This document shows, piece by piece, positions 14,196 to 26,407 of a stretch of 64,000 bases of DNA (positions are counted from its first letter, which is position 1; each line of letters begins with the position of its first letter). Source of the stretch: Epiperipatus broadwayi (lineage: Eukaryota > Onychophora > Udeonychophora > Euonychophora > Peripatidae); the NCBI GenBank assembly GCA_028023455.1, contig JAQFVV010006203.1, positions 10,634,876 through 10,698,875 on the forward strand, written 5' to 3'. The notes under the pieces are model-generated. The model saw only the letters and a program-made list of their open reading frames with translations. It ran no database searches and was not told the DNA's origin. The translations under genes and the position numbers were made by a program.

Positions 14196-15561
14196 TCAAA
14201 TAGTAGTAAAAAAATACAATTCAAACCAAAAAATAACAATAACAATAAAAAAAAGAAGTACTAAAACTTACAAATAAAACATAATTAATTAGAACTAATC
14301 TATTATACTTTCCATAAATCTTAACTACTTATAACTAATATAAAAATATGACTGATAATCTATTTCAATAAAACAGTGATAGTTACAGCATTGATGTCAG
14401 ATTTATATCATCTGTATGAGCAAATTGGCTTGGATCCAAAATATTAAGATGTTTTTGAATAGCAGGCTATCAATGTGCTGGATAATGATCTATTACATTC
14501 AAGATTCTCACTAACAAAAACTATAAGCTATAAAATAATCTGGGAATGGGGTAAAATAGCAATATGTGGATAGAACAACGCAACCATTTAGTATAAAAGC
14601 ACAACCAGTGGATATCTATTGACTGCTAACTTAAAACAGATAACTCTGGGGTAAACTGAAGAAATAATTCCTAATTAGAATGGCTCTAATAATTCTGTTT
14701 AATTATCTTAGTGTTGTGGCAATAACAGCATTAATTTTATTTTAAATCTTATAGACTATTCAAATATTATTTGATTTGTTAATTAGTAGAAGAAACACTC
14801 AAAGAATACTTGAGCAAATTGATCAAGCAGTTTTTAAAATATACATTGTGATGTTTTTTCCAGTGAAAATCTATTAATTTATATTGTTTGCCACCAATAG
14901 CCTACCTCATAAAATCTTTTAATAGAATATTCTTTTACTTATAAAAATTACAAATTGTCTAAAAATCAAAGAATTTAATCAACTCATTCAAGAATCTATT
15001 TTCTAGTTTAACTTTCTTATGCTTCCGAATATTTGGCTACCTAAAAAAAAATCCATACGCTAATTAAATATGGTGCATACAATATTTAATTTTTTTCAAT
15101 CAAATCACTCAAGAAAACCATGAATATATTACAATGAATGATAATATTTGACCTATATTCCATATTGCATAAAAAAATAATAATATTAAATTAAAAAGTT
15201 CTAGTCTTGTTATTTCATTAGTAATAAATGCATAAGCAAATTTATACTTAATTGCTATATCTAATTCAAAATATAAGAGTTATATGAATAATTTGATCAT
15301 TTGTTGATCTAGAGGTGTACAAAAACAAAACTTCTTAAAAAAGTACATCTACTATTAATGTGCCTAAAATTTTACTCTTTGAAACTCCTGAACAATTCAT
15401 ATCACTTTAAAATTATTACTTCTTGGTAATGGATAGGCTAAAATACTGCTCAACAATTTAGGTTTAAAATTTTCTTAATAAAAGCCTGACAAATAGTTTC
15501 AGGGTAATAAATTGTAAAATAACAGCTTGATAATAAAAAAAAAATTTTTTTTTTTTTTTAA

Positions 15562-15618
15562 TCAATGGCTAATTGATTTAAAAAAAAAGTTCTTTTTTTA
15601 AATCAATGGCTAATTTGA
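15562..15618. repeat. Short tandem duplication
   Basis: The word AATCAATGGCTAAT followed by GATTTAAA-type sequence occurs twice with T-runs in between. Probably local slippage duplication. Confidence 0.5.
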
Positions 15619-17192
15619 TTCAGTGGTGAATTTGGTGAGATCTGAATTAAACAGTGCTATTTTGTAAAGTACTTGTTTTTAATGCTTGTCTCATCATTAT
15701 CAAAAAACATGAGCCCAACATCTGCTTTCTTCACCAATATTCTCTACTTTTGTTTTTCCCTTGTAAGATTGAATTAATACAAATTAACTCCATCCTTTCT
15801 CTAATAAATCAAAATGTTACAATACCGTGTAGTTTCTGATTATCGCTTATCAACTAATCAACTACTAGTATGTCTTTTCAAAACATAATGGAGTTTTTAT
15901 GAAATGCTTTCTAAAAAAAATCCAAATGACTTATTAAAACCTTGTCCGCATTATTCATAATATTAATGCCTGCTTTACATGGGTAAATATCATAGCATAC
16001 TGCATAGTACCTTGATTGAATTTGTTTGCATTCTTCATGATTTCCTGATTCATAATACTCATTTTAATGTACTTAAAGACTTTACTATTTTAAGTAGTTT
16101 TACCCCTTAATCACTAATATATGGATATGGAAGAGTCACTCTAATTAAATAACTCAAATTAACTTTTTCTTTTTTTCTTCTGAGTGATTAATAATGTTGC
16201 TTTTATTATTAATATTGCATAATTTCCACTCAATGCTTGAAAGAAAGAAAAATTACCTTAATTTGAATTTATGTCAACTTTAATAACATCAATCATTACA
16301 AAAAAAAAATCTTGATGGAATATTATTCATATTAAAGAATTATTAGCATTATGATGATTAATTTGAAACACCCCCCCCCCACCTCATATATAATAAAATG
16401 ATGATTTGTTGGCACATTTAAAGAAAGTGAAGTTTTATATTACATTTCTTCAAAACATATCACCCTTTATGCATTTACAATAATTCAAATTTAAAGTTAT
16501 TTCATTCATAAATCCAATTCTTCAAACCAAATTACTTATATATATAAATCACATTCTATTAGTTTATTTAATCATTAGCTGCAGTGATGTGACTTAACAT
16601 ATGATAACCAATTGTTGTTACTTATGGTTTAATATATATAAAGGCATAGAAAGAAAGAAAGAGATAAAATAGCTTTAAATAGTTCAATGCAAACCAAGGA
16701 TCTTTTAACTATCCCTTTATGGAATAGTGAATAATAAGACAATGTAAAGCAGGTTAATAACTTGCCAGATAGTTAGAGGTTTTCTGCTGAAAATAGCGAA
16801 AAACCAATAAATTGATAGCTAATTGAGTTGACTATGATCTGGTTACCTGAAAAATACATCTTAAAGCCACCTAATCCAAACCTTTGTTAAAAGTCTATAT
16901 CATGGATGTATGGTTAAATGCATTATCCATAATTACAAGTCTTCAAACATAATATATGTGTGTATGTGGCAAATAATAATTTTTAAACTGTAGTGAAATA
17001 TAAAATTATATTCCACAAAAAATGTGTGGATAATTAATAATTATTATGGCATTAATATTTAAAATAGTTTAGTTGGCTTTTCAATGCAGAACATTTTTGC
17101 CAAAGCTAGACTAATTTTTTTGTACAATTTAAAAATATTATTTATTATGTAGTTATTTATTTCTGTCTAAAATGAAGTTATCATCAACTTAC

Positions 17193-17287
17193 TTGGTGAG
17201 CTTGTAAGAAGCAACAGCTTGTAAAAATTTTTGAATCACTTTCTCATTTTGTAATTTACATGGAGTATTTTCCAAATATTTACATGT
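17193..17287 (-). CDS. CRCP: CRCP exon 4
   Basis: A 95-nt exon with a long T-tract acceptor ending TTTTTCAG and donor CCAA/GTAAGT. It encodes TCKYLENTPCKLQN, then EKVIQKFLQAVASYKLT, and leaves two bases (AA) of the next Lys codon. This matches human TLKYISKTPCRHQS and PEIVREFLTALKSHKLTK, in the helical HRDC-like domain that packs against RPC8. The frame is open upstream into the intron, so the T-tract acceptor and the family alignment decide the start. Confidence 0.93.
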
Positions 17288-19784
17288 CTGAAAAAGAAAA
17301 AAAAAAAAACTATTATAATATGCTTCCTCACAATATATTTTATAGCCTTGAAGAAAATCAAAACTATAATTGAATGGATAAAAAGCATTATAAAGAAAGC
17401 AAAGAAGTAAATTTTTAGACATGAAATAATTAAACTATTTATTTATGCACAATTGTGTATATATAAGTAGACTGCTAAACAAAAACAGTAGTTAAAAATA
17501 TATATTTACAACTTAGAATCACTTCAGCAATATCCAGAAATCCTAAAATCTTACATTGCAATTTATTGAGTTGGCTAAATAGTTGAACGATTTCCATTTA
17601 AAGAATATATAATCATATGCTCAATTGCTCAGAAAGTCATGTGATGTTCAAGCATCCAAATGGCAGCTTGAGCAAGTTCTGATCAATTGACAAAAACTGA
17701 GTTATTTTTTTCACTTGATTCTGCTGGAAATTGATCCAAGAAACATTAGCACTTGTGCTAAACCTATGTTCTACTTATTTAAAAAATGTATTATTAAGTT
17801 ATAGCAATTTAAAGAAAAAAACAGAAATAAATATTTTAATATAAGCATACAAGCAAAGATATTAGCAAAATCTCCCAAAATTATAGATCTATTTTAGAAG
17901 CCATTTTGGTAAAATTAGCCTGAAAAAGACAATACTCACTATAGATTTGCTCAAATTCAGATAATGAGGATTTGAGTAATTTTCCATTCTTATTTTATTC
18001 CTATTTAAAAAACCTATTTATCAACTAATACTGAATGATTAACTGGGTTTGCCATGGGCAATCTATGTGAAAAAAATCTCAAGTCCATAGAAAAATTTTT
18101 CCAAGTTATCTTCACCTAGATTTTCATTCAGGTCCCAAGCAAGGCAGGTAAATATGCTATTGTTACACCAAGAAGCCTTTTTGCTATTTATCTAAGAGAA
18201 AATATAAAGTCTTAAGTACTGGGAAGTGATACTAAAATTACTGAACTAAGGCAATGCTGATGAATTAGTTCAATATTAAAAAGAAAAAAGTGGGAAGTAA
18301 CAACAATAAGTTCTGAATAATTAATTGCATTTAATTAATTATCATATGATCAGCTGCAAAGAATATCAGTAACATTCAAATACAAAACCTATATGATATA
18401 TAAAATGAAACATTTATTACTATTGACATTATGCTATAATAGTGGGTTATTTCAATCTTAACTTGGCACATGACCATTTTATCTTGAAACTAATTCAGAC
18501 GAGAAAGTTTTGAACAATTATTCAATAATTGTGATAATAAATATTATTATAACAATTCCTGAAGATAACTTATGATAATTTTGAGTGATTTTAAATGTTT
18601 GCAATACATATCATCATCATTATCTTCACTCATATATGACTGCCTACTACTTCCAGAATAAAAAAAAGTAAGGTAAAAACAAGAAGTTGAAGATGAGTTT
18701 TGCGATGATTGCATAACTAATTTAAAACAATCATAAATACAATCAAACCAGATAATAGTTCTTTAATCTGTATTATTATTGCTATTTTGCGATTCTGTCT
18801 CTTTCTGCAGCAAATTTTCCTTATTGAAAGACTTCAAGACTTTAATTAATTAAAGATCCCTATTGAATCCTATACTCAACCAAAAGCCCTTTAAAATGAA
18901 AACAATGTAATTATAAATAAATGTAACAAAAAACCATGTAAGGATAACAATACCTTCAAACTGAATATAAATATTTACTTCAATAGCAACTGCCCAATTT
19001 ATATAAATTGCATGTACTCATTAGATAGATCCATTTAGTCAGTAACTGATTCAATTGAAACAGCAACATAATATATATATATATCTACAAACACTTGCTT
19101 GGTATAAATATTATAAAAATATTATAACTATAGATCAATGATGAAGCATAAATAAGTAATAATGCTTCTGAATATATATTAGATTCATGATGACTGATTA
19201 CTAATGAGTTATGCTTAATGATAATGGATCTTTCAATGATGTGTTGTACATTATTCCAACTTCTGCAGTCAGCATTGATTTATTTGTATGTCATAAGATT
19301 TATAATTCAATTGTTACTAATTTTCTTCTTTTCTGAGCCAACATAATATCTGGTAAAATAAAAATACACACAGAAAAGGTAGTTTTCTATTAACAAAAAA
19401 GAAACAAATGTATCCATTTCAAAAAAATGGGCTATTTAAATATTCAAATTTAAATTTTAAATTAAAATTTAATATGTGACCAGTTAATTAAACATTGACA
19501 TAAAGAACCATTTAATCACACCAATATATGCCATGAATATGATATAGTAAAAATGTATTGACAGCATGTTAGGCAGTAATAAGCTAAATATTATTAAAAA
19601 ACTACCTTTTCTGTGTCTATTTTCATTTTACCAGATATTACATGTGATTTATATTCTCAATTAAACTATATCATTATTACATACATGAGTGAGTTTGTTT
19701 ATTTGTTACTTTATAACTCAACCAATATTGCAGCAATCTTGATGAATCTAACAAGATTTTCTCTATTTTTTTTTTTTTTTTTCA

Positions 19785-20040
19785 GAGAATCACATAGCTA
19801 TAGATTTTTGCTTGATTGCACTTAAATGTCAAGATCTAGTAATTTGCAGTATTCTCCAACTAGTCTGGGGATATTGGATGAGTAGGCACTAGATAGGGAT
19901 TTTATGCACAAGCCTTCTGGCATCCATTGATTGCTCTTGTTAGCACAAGATGGCACTACTATATGGAGAGTTTTGCTTTGTTTTGAATTGTTTAATAACA
20001 ATTATGTGCTAGTATCAGATAGTGATCATGATGTTTAATT
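19785..20040 (+). repeat. Hammerhead-element copy lacking the ribozyme core
   Basis: The left part (TTGCACTTAAATG, AAGATCTAG, TTGCAGT) aligns loosely with the unit upstream of the ribozyme. From 19,858 (AACTAGTCTGGGGATATTGG) it follows the 26.3-kb unit closely to GTGATCATGATGTTTAA. About 40 bases containing the first stem I strand, CTGACGA, stem II and the first bases of GAAA are missing, so only the stem III palindrome and the downstream stem I strand remain. Confidence 0.75.
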
Positions 20041-20290
20041 TGCAGTATGTGTCGAAATCAACCATTTTTGAATGACTTCATAAAAATGCAAAAAAAGGGC
20101 AGAACTGATGAAAAGATTAACAGATGTTGGAAAAAATTTTAATGAATATAAACCATGGTATGGCCTATCTATTGAAATACATACTACAAAAATGGAGATA
20201 ATTATAGTTATTGGTAAAGTGAAGTAAAATTTGATTTTGTAAACAGATTTTAAATCATTTAAATTTCATTTGCATCATGTATTTAATTAA

Positions 20291-20482
20291 TCACTTGAGG
20301 AAAATGGAGTATAAAGGTAACTCTATCACTTTTCCCTCCATTCTACTTACAGGGGCCTCAACAACACCTTTAATTTTGATTGCATTGGCATTTACATCTG
20401 CTTTAAGGTCAGTTTTTTCTAGTTCAGGGATTTTTTTACTCATAGAGGTTACAGTAGCCCAGTCACGGACTGATATTAACAA
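20291..20482 (-). pseudogene. Degenerate retropepsin region of the same Ty3 element
   Basis: Downstream of gag, the frame reads RDWATVTSMSKKIPELEKTD, then NANAIKIKGVVEAPVS and VIELPLYS. This order and spacing resemble the segment from the catalytic D-T/S-G-A motif onward in Ty3-type proteases. The catalytic triplet itself is damaged (D-W-A), so it would be inactive. Reverse transcriptase and integrase are absent. Confidence 0.6.
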
Positions 20483-20669
20483 TATATACTGTTAACCACT
20501 ATTTACCTCCATTGATGTGGACTGATCACACAGCTTTAGTTTTAATAGTGGACATTTTTTAAATATTTGTATGCTGACTTACCTGTCTCTGATGTGAACA
20601 TTTATGACTATTTGTTTCCTTGATGGGATTGTTAAGTTTTTCTTTACACATTTTTTCCATGTGCCCTCA

Positions 20670-21371
20670 TCTTTTACAATTATTGCAGTGTTCACGTTTA
20701 TGAAAACAATTGTTAGCTTTGTGGCTCTTTTTCCCACAGCAAAAACATATAAATGGGTTTTCACTGTTACCACTATTATCATTACTCTTCAACCATTCTT
20801 TCTTTACAGTTTTACAAATGTCTATTTGAAATTTACTATTAATCTTGAACTTGGCAAATTTTCGAGATTTCTCAAGCATGAGTTCATAAGCTATCTCCTG
20901 TTTAATAGCCTCCAAATAATCTAAATCGGTAATGGACAATAATTGTTGCCATAAACTATTGTTACACATACCCATAAGAAATTGTTCCAGAAGGGCTTCA
21001 TCTAGGAAAGATCCATAGATGCAATTCTTTGCTAGACTATGAAGAGCACTATCGTAATCTTTTATATGTTGACCCCAACCTTGGTTCCAGACTCGGAATT
21101 GCAGTCTGGTGACATACCTAGAGAATTGGGGGTTAAAGTGATTTAACAAATGCTCTTTGACCTGATTGTATGTACAATCTTCGGGAGTGAGAGATTCAAT
21201 TAGCCTGTTGGCTATCTCAATAAGTCCTTTCCCAACAAAGCATAATAATGAAGTAATCTTATACTTATCATCTTTAACTTGATTAATGATTAAATATTTT
21301 TCTATATGTTGAATGTACAGTGGCCAACTACTTGCCTCACTGATGTCAAATTCACTGATTGCTACTTGCAT
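20670..21371 (-). pseudogene. Ty3/gypsy-type gag with CCHC knuckles, broken
   Basis: An open frame of 234 codons, a nucleocapsid-capsid polyprotein of an LTR retrotransposon. It starts MQVAISEFDISEASSWPLYI, the common start style of Ty3 gag, with a capsid-like helical region (YNQVKEHLLNHFNPQFS, then VTRLQFRVWNQ). The first zinc knuckle is CFCCGKKSHKANNC (C-x2-C-x4-H-x4-C). The second knuckle, CNNCKR-stop-GHMEKMC, is interrupted by an in-frame TGA where the ORF ends, after which the frame continues. No intact pol follows. It is a relic of one insertion on the same strand as CRCP. Confidence 0.8.
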
Positions 21372-21419
21372 TGCCTAGTTGATCTTTTACCTAAATTTAA
21401 CTGTTATTTTAATTAAGGA

Positions 21420-21840
21420 TTATCAAGACTGTGACTGTGCCACTTTCTATGTCTAGCTGATCTAAGAGGACACTATCCAAAAATACAAATCACCAATACA
21501 CTGTTAATATTTAGATAATTTAATGAACAATAATTAATAGCATTTTAACTATTTACATATATACAATTATTTTACATAAATAATAATGTAGATCAAATAA
21601 CCTAGAAGAGTCCTAGCTGGCTGTTCCCACATTTGGAGGCCAGCTCTCCCCACTTGAAGTCCTGTGTCAAATGAGATGTTCTGCTCCAACTTACATCCGT
21701 GTGCACAGGTGAAAATCCAATTCGTACTGAGGCATTATTTCCATCCTTGAAGGTGATTGGCTCATACTCCTGACCATCCACTCAGGTGATCATTTCACTG
21801 CTCCACACAAGAATTTAAATCGTTATCTCTCTGACTTTAA
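21420..21840 (-). other. Possible 5' leader/LTR of the Ty3 relic
   Basis: This stretch lies directly upstream of the gag start and is clearly less AT-rich than its surroundings (for example CTCCCCACTTGAAGTCCTG). That suits an LTR or leader of the insertion, but no matching second LTR or primer-binding site was found. Confidence 0.3.
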
Positions 21841-22929
21841 TCAACGAGATTCTTTATCTTATAAAGGAAATCTAAACTCTAATTCATTTATTTTATTTCA
21901 TGAACAACGTATTCTACTCTCATTAATTAGACTGTTATTACTTTTAGAAAATAATGTTTTTCTAATCCTAAAAGTTATAAATCTTTTACTTACTATTTAA
22001 ACAGAATCAGTCTTTTGATTTCTTTAATTTATTAAACTTATTAGATTTTCTCATTAAGTTTATGTCTATATACATATGTGCATTTAAACATACACATATA
22101 TATCTCAGCTACCTTTAGCAAATCATATATTTAGTGGGTTTTAACAAATATCTGAAAATAAAATATAAAACCGTCATAATATTAATGAAAGAGAATCAAG
22201 GAAAGTAGATAATTTTCAAATGATTATTATCCATTAAAATGAATGTTTATAAAGAGAATAAAGATTATAATCGATTTGGAATATACTTGGCTATATCTAA
22301 CTATTGTATTTAAAGGACTATATTTCTTAAATGTATGTATCTATTTTCATTTATGATTGTATAATATATAGTATAAGAAAATAACCAATGAATTATAGAA
22401 ATTCATGATGATTTTGGTCTTGAAAAGTTTTTGAAAAAGACTCAAGTTGAAATAATTATATAAAAAAAAAAACTAACACTAGAAATTTGCATGAAATAGA
22501 AAAATTATTTTGCAACTAAATTTTGTTAGGAAGGGGAGCCACTGATATTTAAAAATATCAGTCATAAGTTACTATTCTAGCAACTTATCACATAATATAA
22601 TAATTTATTGATTATAATCTATTATTTTGGCCTTCAAACATTGCAAAAGACTTCATTCAATATGAAAAATTATCAAACTCACTTGAATGTACATATAAAT
22701 ATATTCTGATATTTAATTATTTATAATCATCATTCATAATTATTATTTGTCAATAGTAAATTCCCCAACTATCTCAAATTATATAGTGTTCAAGGTCAAA
22801 CAAGGAATATATATGTGTGCACAAAAATAAATGTATAATAATTGTGTAGAATAAAAATAATAATGTATAATGATTGTGTGAAATAATTATATATATAATG
22901 ATTATATAAATAACTGTGTAATAATAAAG

Positions 22930-23300
22930 TTGTAGCAACGTAACTATAAATGGGTTAGGCCATAGAATTGATACCTGGCCTTATAAGGTCAGAGAACTAA
23001 AAAATGCTACATATGGTCAAGTATGTAAAACATATCTTGGGTATGTAAAAAATGCCATATATGGTAATGTATGTTAAAAACACCATATTTGGTGAAGTTT
23101 GTAAAGATTCCAGATGTCTTGAAAGATATATAAAACCCCAGAATCTAATATTAATGTAATTCAGAGAATCCTGTCTCTGTAAGTCCAAAAGTAGGACTAG
23201 GGTTCATTATGTGCAAGTTACCATAACCGTTTATTATTTTAATGTGCCTTAAATAGGCTATTAGTTATACTAATGAGCTTTAATTACTGCTCAGACTCTA
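22930..23300 (+). other. TATA-containing stretch with three short repeats, LTR-like
   Basis: Three diverged repeats of about 40 bp (words CATATGGTCAAGTATGT, CATATATGGTAATGTATGT, CATATTTGGTGAAGTTTGT) at 23,006-23,105 precede TATATAAAACCCCAGA. The repeats-plus-TATA layout resembles an LTR promoter, and the sequence starts TGTAGC near 22,931. No partner LTR or target duplication was confirmed. Confidence 0.3.
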
Positions 23301-24924
23301 CCATCTTTTCTCTAATGAAATTAGCCATAGGTGACACCATCAGCCTATGCTCCATATGAATATTAATATATTGGATGCCATTCAATTGGAACATCCCATT
23401 AACTAAAAACTGTCACTAGTCATTCTCGAATTATAGCAAGACAAAAACAATACCAACAATAACAGTGAAAATCTACATATTCCATTTTATAATGTAAACT
23501 CATTAATGTATTAACAGCCAAATCAAAATACCTATGTCCAATGATCGTTAATCATTTTAGAATGACAATTATATTTTTTATTAAAGAGAGCACAACGGAT
23601 TTAAACAATAAAGATCAAACTTGTATTTGTATTCAAAGTGGACACGTTCACTTCTATAGCAAATTACAAAATAAAAAAAAAATTATATCACATTTTCTTT
23701 TATATCAGAAAATACTTGTCATGCCAATATAGATATTTTTGATAAAATGTCTGTACGTTTACCTTTTTATTAATATACCTTAATATTAGTTTTAAACTAT
23801 GAGAGAAGCAAATATTTTATCACTCTCTAGATAAACGCTATATATCTATTTTCCGGTTTTATCTTAACTAAAAAAAATATACATAAAATAGATGTGTATA
23901 TTTTACACATTTTTCTTTAACTCAATATATATATTTATTTTTCATGCCAAAACCAAAACATATACGTTTTAAAATAAATTTCCCCAAACAACACATTACG
24001 TAAGTAATATGTAACACAGCAGTAATAAAAAAAAAAAAATAAGTGTATATTTTTATCCATTAACTTTTATACTCTGTTCCAAATTATTTATCCTGGTGAG
24101 TTAGAATAATATAAATGGTTATTAGGATGAGCAATCAGTCTAGATTAAGCATATATATTTCGTTATCCTGTTGTATTTATAATAGAACAAAATTCAACAC
24201 TTATACAAAAGTAGAAATTATTTGAGAGTTTCCGTGGCAATAATTCATCAGGCAATTAACATCCACGTTTCTAATTGTAGCAGATTTAAAAAGATAAATT
24301 TATCTAATTTGCTCTAGATAATTCAAAACAAACTTCAAAACCAACTTATTAAAATCTTTATTGATTTATTCGGTAAGCATTTCAAATGACATATAATAAA
24401 ATCATTTATCTACGTTTAAATCAAGATAATTTTTCCCTGAAAAATTAGTGGAATTTTTATTACTTAGTATATTTATCTTTCCTTTTTCTTTTAAAACTCT
24501 TTATGAATTTTATTCCTCTCAGCACGGCAATCCATATATGTGTAGCAATATTTAAGTAGTAGGACATTTTTAAAACCGTAAATATTATTACGAAGACGTA
24601 TATTTCTCAATAAGACATTAAAAGCAAACATTTATTTTATTATATCTCCTTTGGCAAAATAATAACTGTTTACTAATACTAAGACAAATTTATCCAATTA
24701 TCACGTTGACATATGTAGCATTTTAATCAGCTGGTAATTGACTATTTCTTTCATTACATGGGTTCCCGCGATAAAAATACGCAGACTATAGAGAATAACA
24801 TTACAAAAATATTTTCATATTTATTTTATTAAAAGTTAGATTATTTCAAAATGACTTTTAAATTTATTTACTATATACCATATATAACACTTGTTTTAAA
24901 ATCATTTCAAATTTTTTTTTTTTC

Positions 24925-24936
24925 TTGATATTTTTA
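24925..24936. repeat. Left target-site duplication of the hammerhead array
   Basis: TTGATATTTTTA, identical to 26,396-26,407. Confidence 0.8.
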
Positions 24937-25086
24937 AGCATCACATGATCACATTTTCCTATACTAGCACATTAATTGTTGATAAACAGAGCAAAACTCT
25001 CCATACAGTATTGCCACCTGTGCTAAACAGAGTAATCAATGGATGCCAGAAGGCTTGTGCATAAAATCCCTATCTAATGCCTACTC

Positions 25087-25145
25087 ATCCAATATCCCCA
25101 GACTAGTTTCTGGCTTGTGGCCTTCGTCAGTGAGGAGCTTTGGAT
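25087..25145 (-). ncRNA. Hammerhead-like ribozyme, unit 1
   Basis: Same 59-nt sequence as the plus-strand copy at 26,254-26,312. The predicted cut lies between 25,101 and 25,100 on the minus strand, 457 nt from the cut in unit 2. Confidence 0.65.
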
Positions 25146-25543
25146 CTGAGAGCACTGCATCTAGATCTTAGGATCTAATGCAACCCTCTAGCAACCACCT
25201 TTTATCTCTACTTAACTACAAAACTATGAGAATGAAATTGAAAACACAAAAAATATTTTCAATCTAAGCTCAATAGCTTATATAGTCATATGGGTCTGAA
25301 CTCAGTTCAGCACCCATACATTTTGGTGTCTTTGGCTCTTTTACAACCATAGCCACCACTATCCTATTAGGCAGGATTGGTGTTAAACCATTAAGCATCA
25401 CATGATCACATTTTCCTATACTAGCACATTAATTGTTGATAAACAGAGCAAAACTCTCCATACAGTATTGCCACCTGTGCTAAACAGAGTAATCAATGGA
25501 TGCCAGAAGGCTTGTGCATAAAATCCCTATCTAATGCCTACTC

Positions 25544-25602
25544 ATCCAATATCCCCAGACTAGTTTCTGGCTTGTGGCCTTCGTCAGTGAGGAGCTTTGG
25601 AT
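25544..25602 (-). ncRNA. Hammerhead-like ribozyme, unit 2
   Basis: Second direct copy of the 59-nt motif on the minus strand, predicted cut between 25,558 and 25,557. A minus-strand transcript through both would release a 457-nt monomer if both cleave. Confidence 0.65.
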
Positions 25603-26253
25603 CTGAGAGCACTGCATCTAGATCTTAGGATCTAATGCAACCCTCTAGCAACCACCTTTTATCTCTACTTAACTACAAAACTATGAGAATGAAATTGAAA
25701 ACACAAAAAATATTTTCAATCTAAGCTCAATAGCTTATATAGTCATATGGGTCTGAACTCAGTTCAGCACCCATACATTTTGGTGTCTTTGGCTCTTTTA
25801 CAACCATAGCCACCACTATCCTATTAGGCAGGATTGGTGTTAAACCATTAAGCATCACATGATCACATTTTCCTATACTAGCACATTAATTGTTGATAAA
25901 CAGAGCAAAACTCTCCATACACAGGTGGCAATACTGTATGGAGAGTTTTGCTCTGTTTATCAACAATTAATGTGCTAGTATAGGAAAATGTGATCATGTG
26001 ATGCTTAATGGTTTAACACCAATCCTGCCTAATAGGATAGTGGTGGCTATGGTTGTAAAAGAACCAAAAACACCAAAATGTATGGGTGCTGAACTGAGTT
26101 CAGACCCATATGACTATATAAGCTATTGAGCTTAGATTGAAAATATTTTTTGTGTTTTCAATTTCATTCTCATAGTTTTGTAGTTAAGTAGAGATAAAAG
26201 GTGGTTGCTAGAGGGTTGCATTAGATCCTAAGATCTAGATGCAGTGCTCTCAG

Positions 26254-26312
26254 ATCCAAAGCTCCTCACTGACGAAGGCCACAAGCCAGAAACTAGTCTG
26301 GGGATATTGGAT
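26254..26312 (+). ncRNA. Hammerhead-like ribozyme, inverted unit
   Basis: Type-I hammerhead fold. Outer stem I ATCCAA (26,254-26,259) pairs with TTGGAT (26,307-26,312). Inner stem I TCCTCA (26,263-26,268) pairs with TGGGGA (26,299-26,304), with one G-T pair. Between them is an internal loop AGC/TA, the place where natural type-I ribozymes contact loop II. Core CTGACGA is at 26,269-26,275. Stem II GGC/GCC with loop CACAA is at 26,277-26,287, flanked by A-A instead of the usual G-C pair. GAAA is at 26,289-26,292, stem III is the palindrome ACTAGT (26,292-26,297), and the cut follows C 26,298 of GTC. A loop-less palindromic stem III is known in schistosome and newt hammerheads. The A-A at 10.1/11.1 is the weak point. 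Confidence 0.7.
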
Positions 26313-26395
26313 GAGTAGGCATTAGATAGGGATTTTATGCACAAGCCTTCTGGCATCCATTGATTACTCTGTTTAGCACAGGTGGCAATACTGTA

Positions 26396-26407
26396 TTGAT
26401 ATTTTTA
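26396..26407. repeat. Right target-site duplication of the hammerhead array
   Basis: TTGATATTTTTA, identical to 24,925-24,936. Confidence 0.8.

Larger units (their letters stand above)
5641..17192 (-). other. CRCP intron 4
   Basis: An 11.6-kb intron. It holds RTE pieces at 6.75-7.75 kb, a LINE tail near 9.3 kb, a diverged hammerhead element at 9.64-9.87 kb and a long RTE copy at 11.4-14.2 kb. In the rest (5.7-6.7, 7.8-9.1, 9.9-11.4 and 14.2-17.2 kb) I see AT-rich DNA with poly-A, poly-T and a C10 run at 16,371-16,380 but no gene. Confidence 0.7.
24937..26395. mobile_element. Hammerhead-ribozyme repeat array, two direct units plus inverted copy
   Basis: A 457-bp unit is repeated head to tail on the minus strand (starts AAGCATCACATGATCAC at 24,936, 25,393 and a partial third at 25,850). 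At 25,920 it meets an inverted, almost complete copy on the plus strand running to 26,395. The units are nearly identical, so the array is young. The whole block is flanked by 12-bp direct repeats, so it appears to have inserted as one piece. Each complete unit carries a hammerhead-like ribozyme. No protein is encoded, so it must depend on enzymes from elsewhere. Tandem plus inverted partial units with variable target duplications are known for Penelope-like elements, and ribozyme-bearing tandem units for retrozymes. Assignment to either is inference. Confidence 0.8.
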
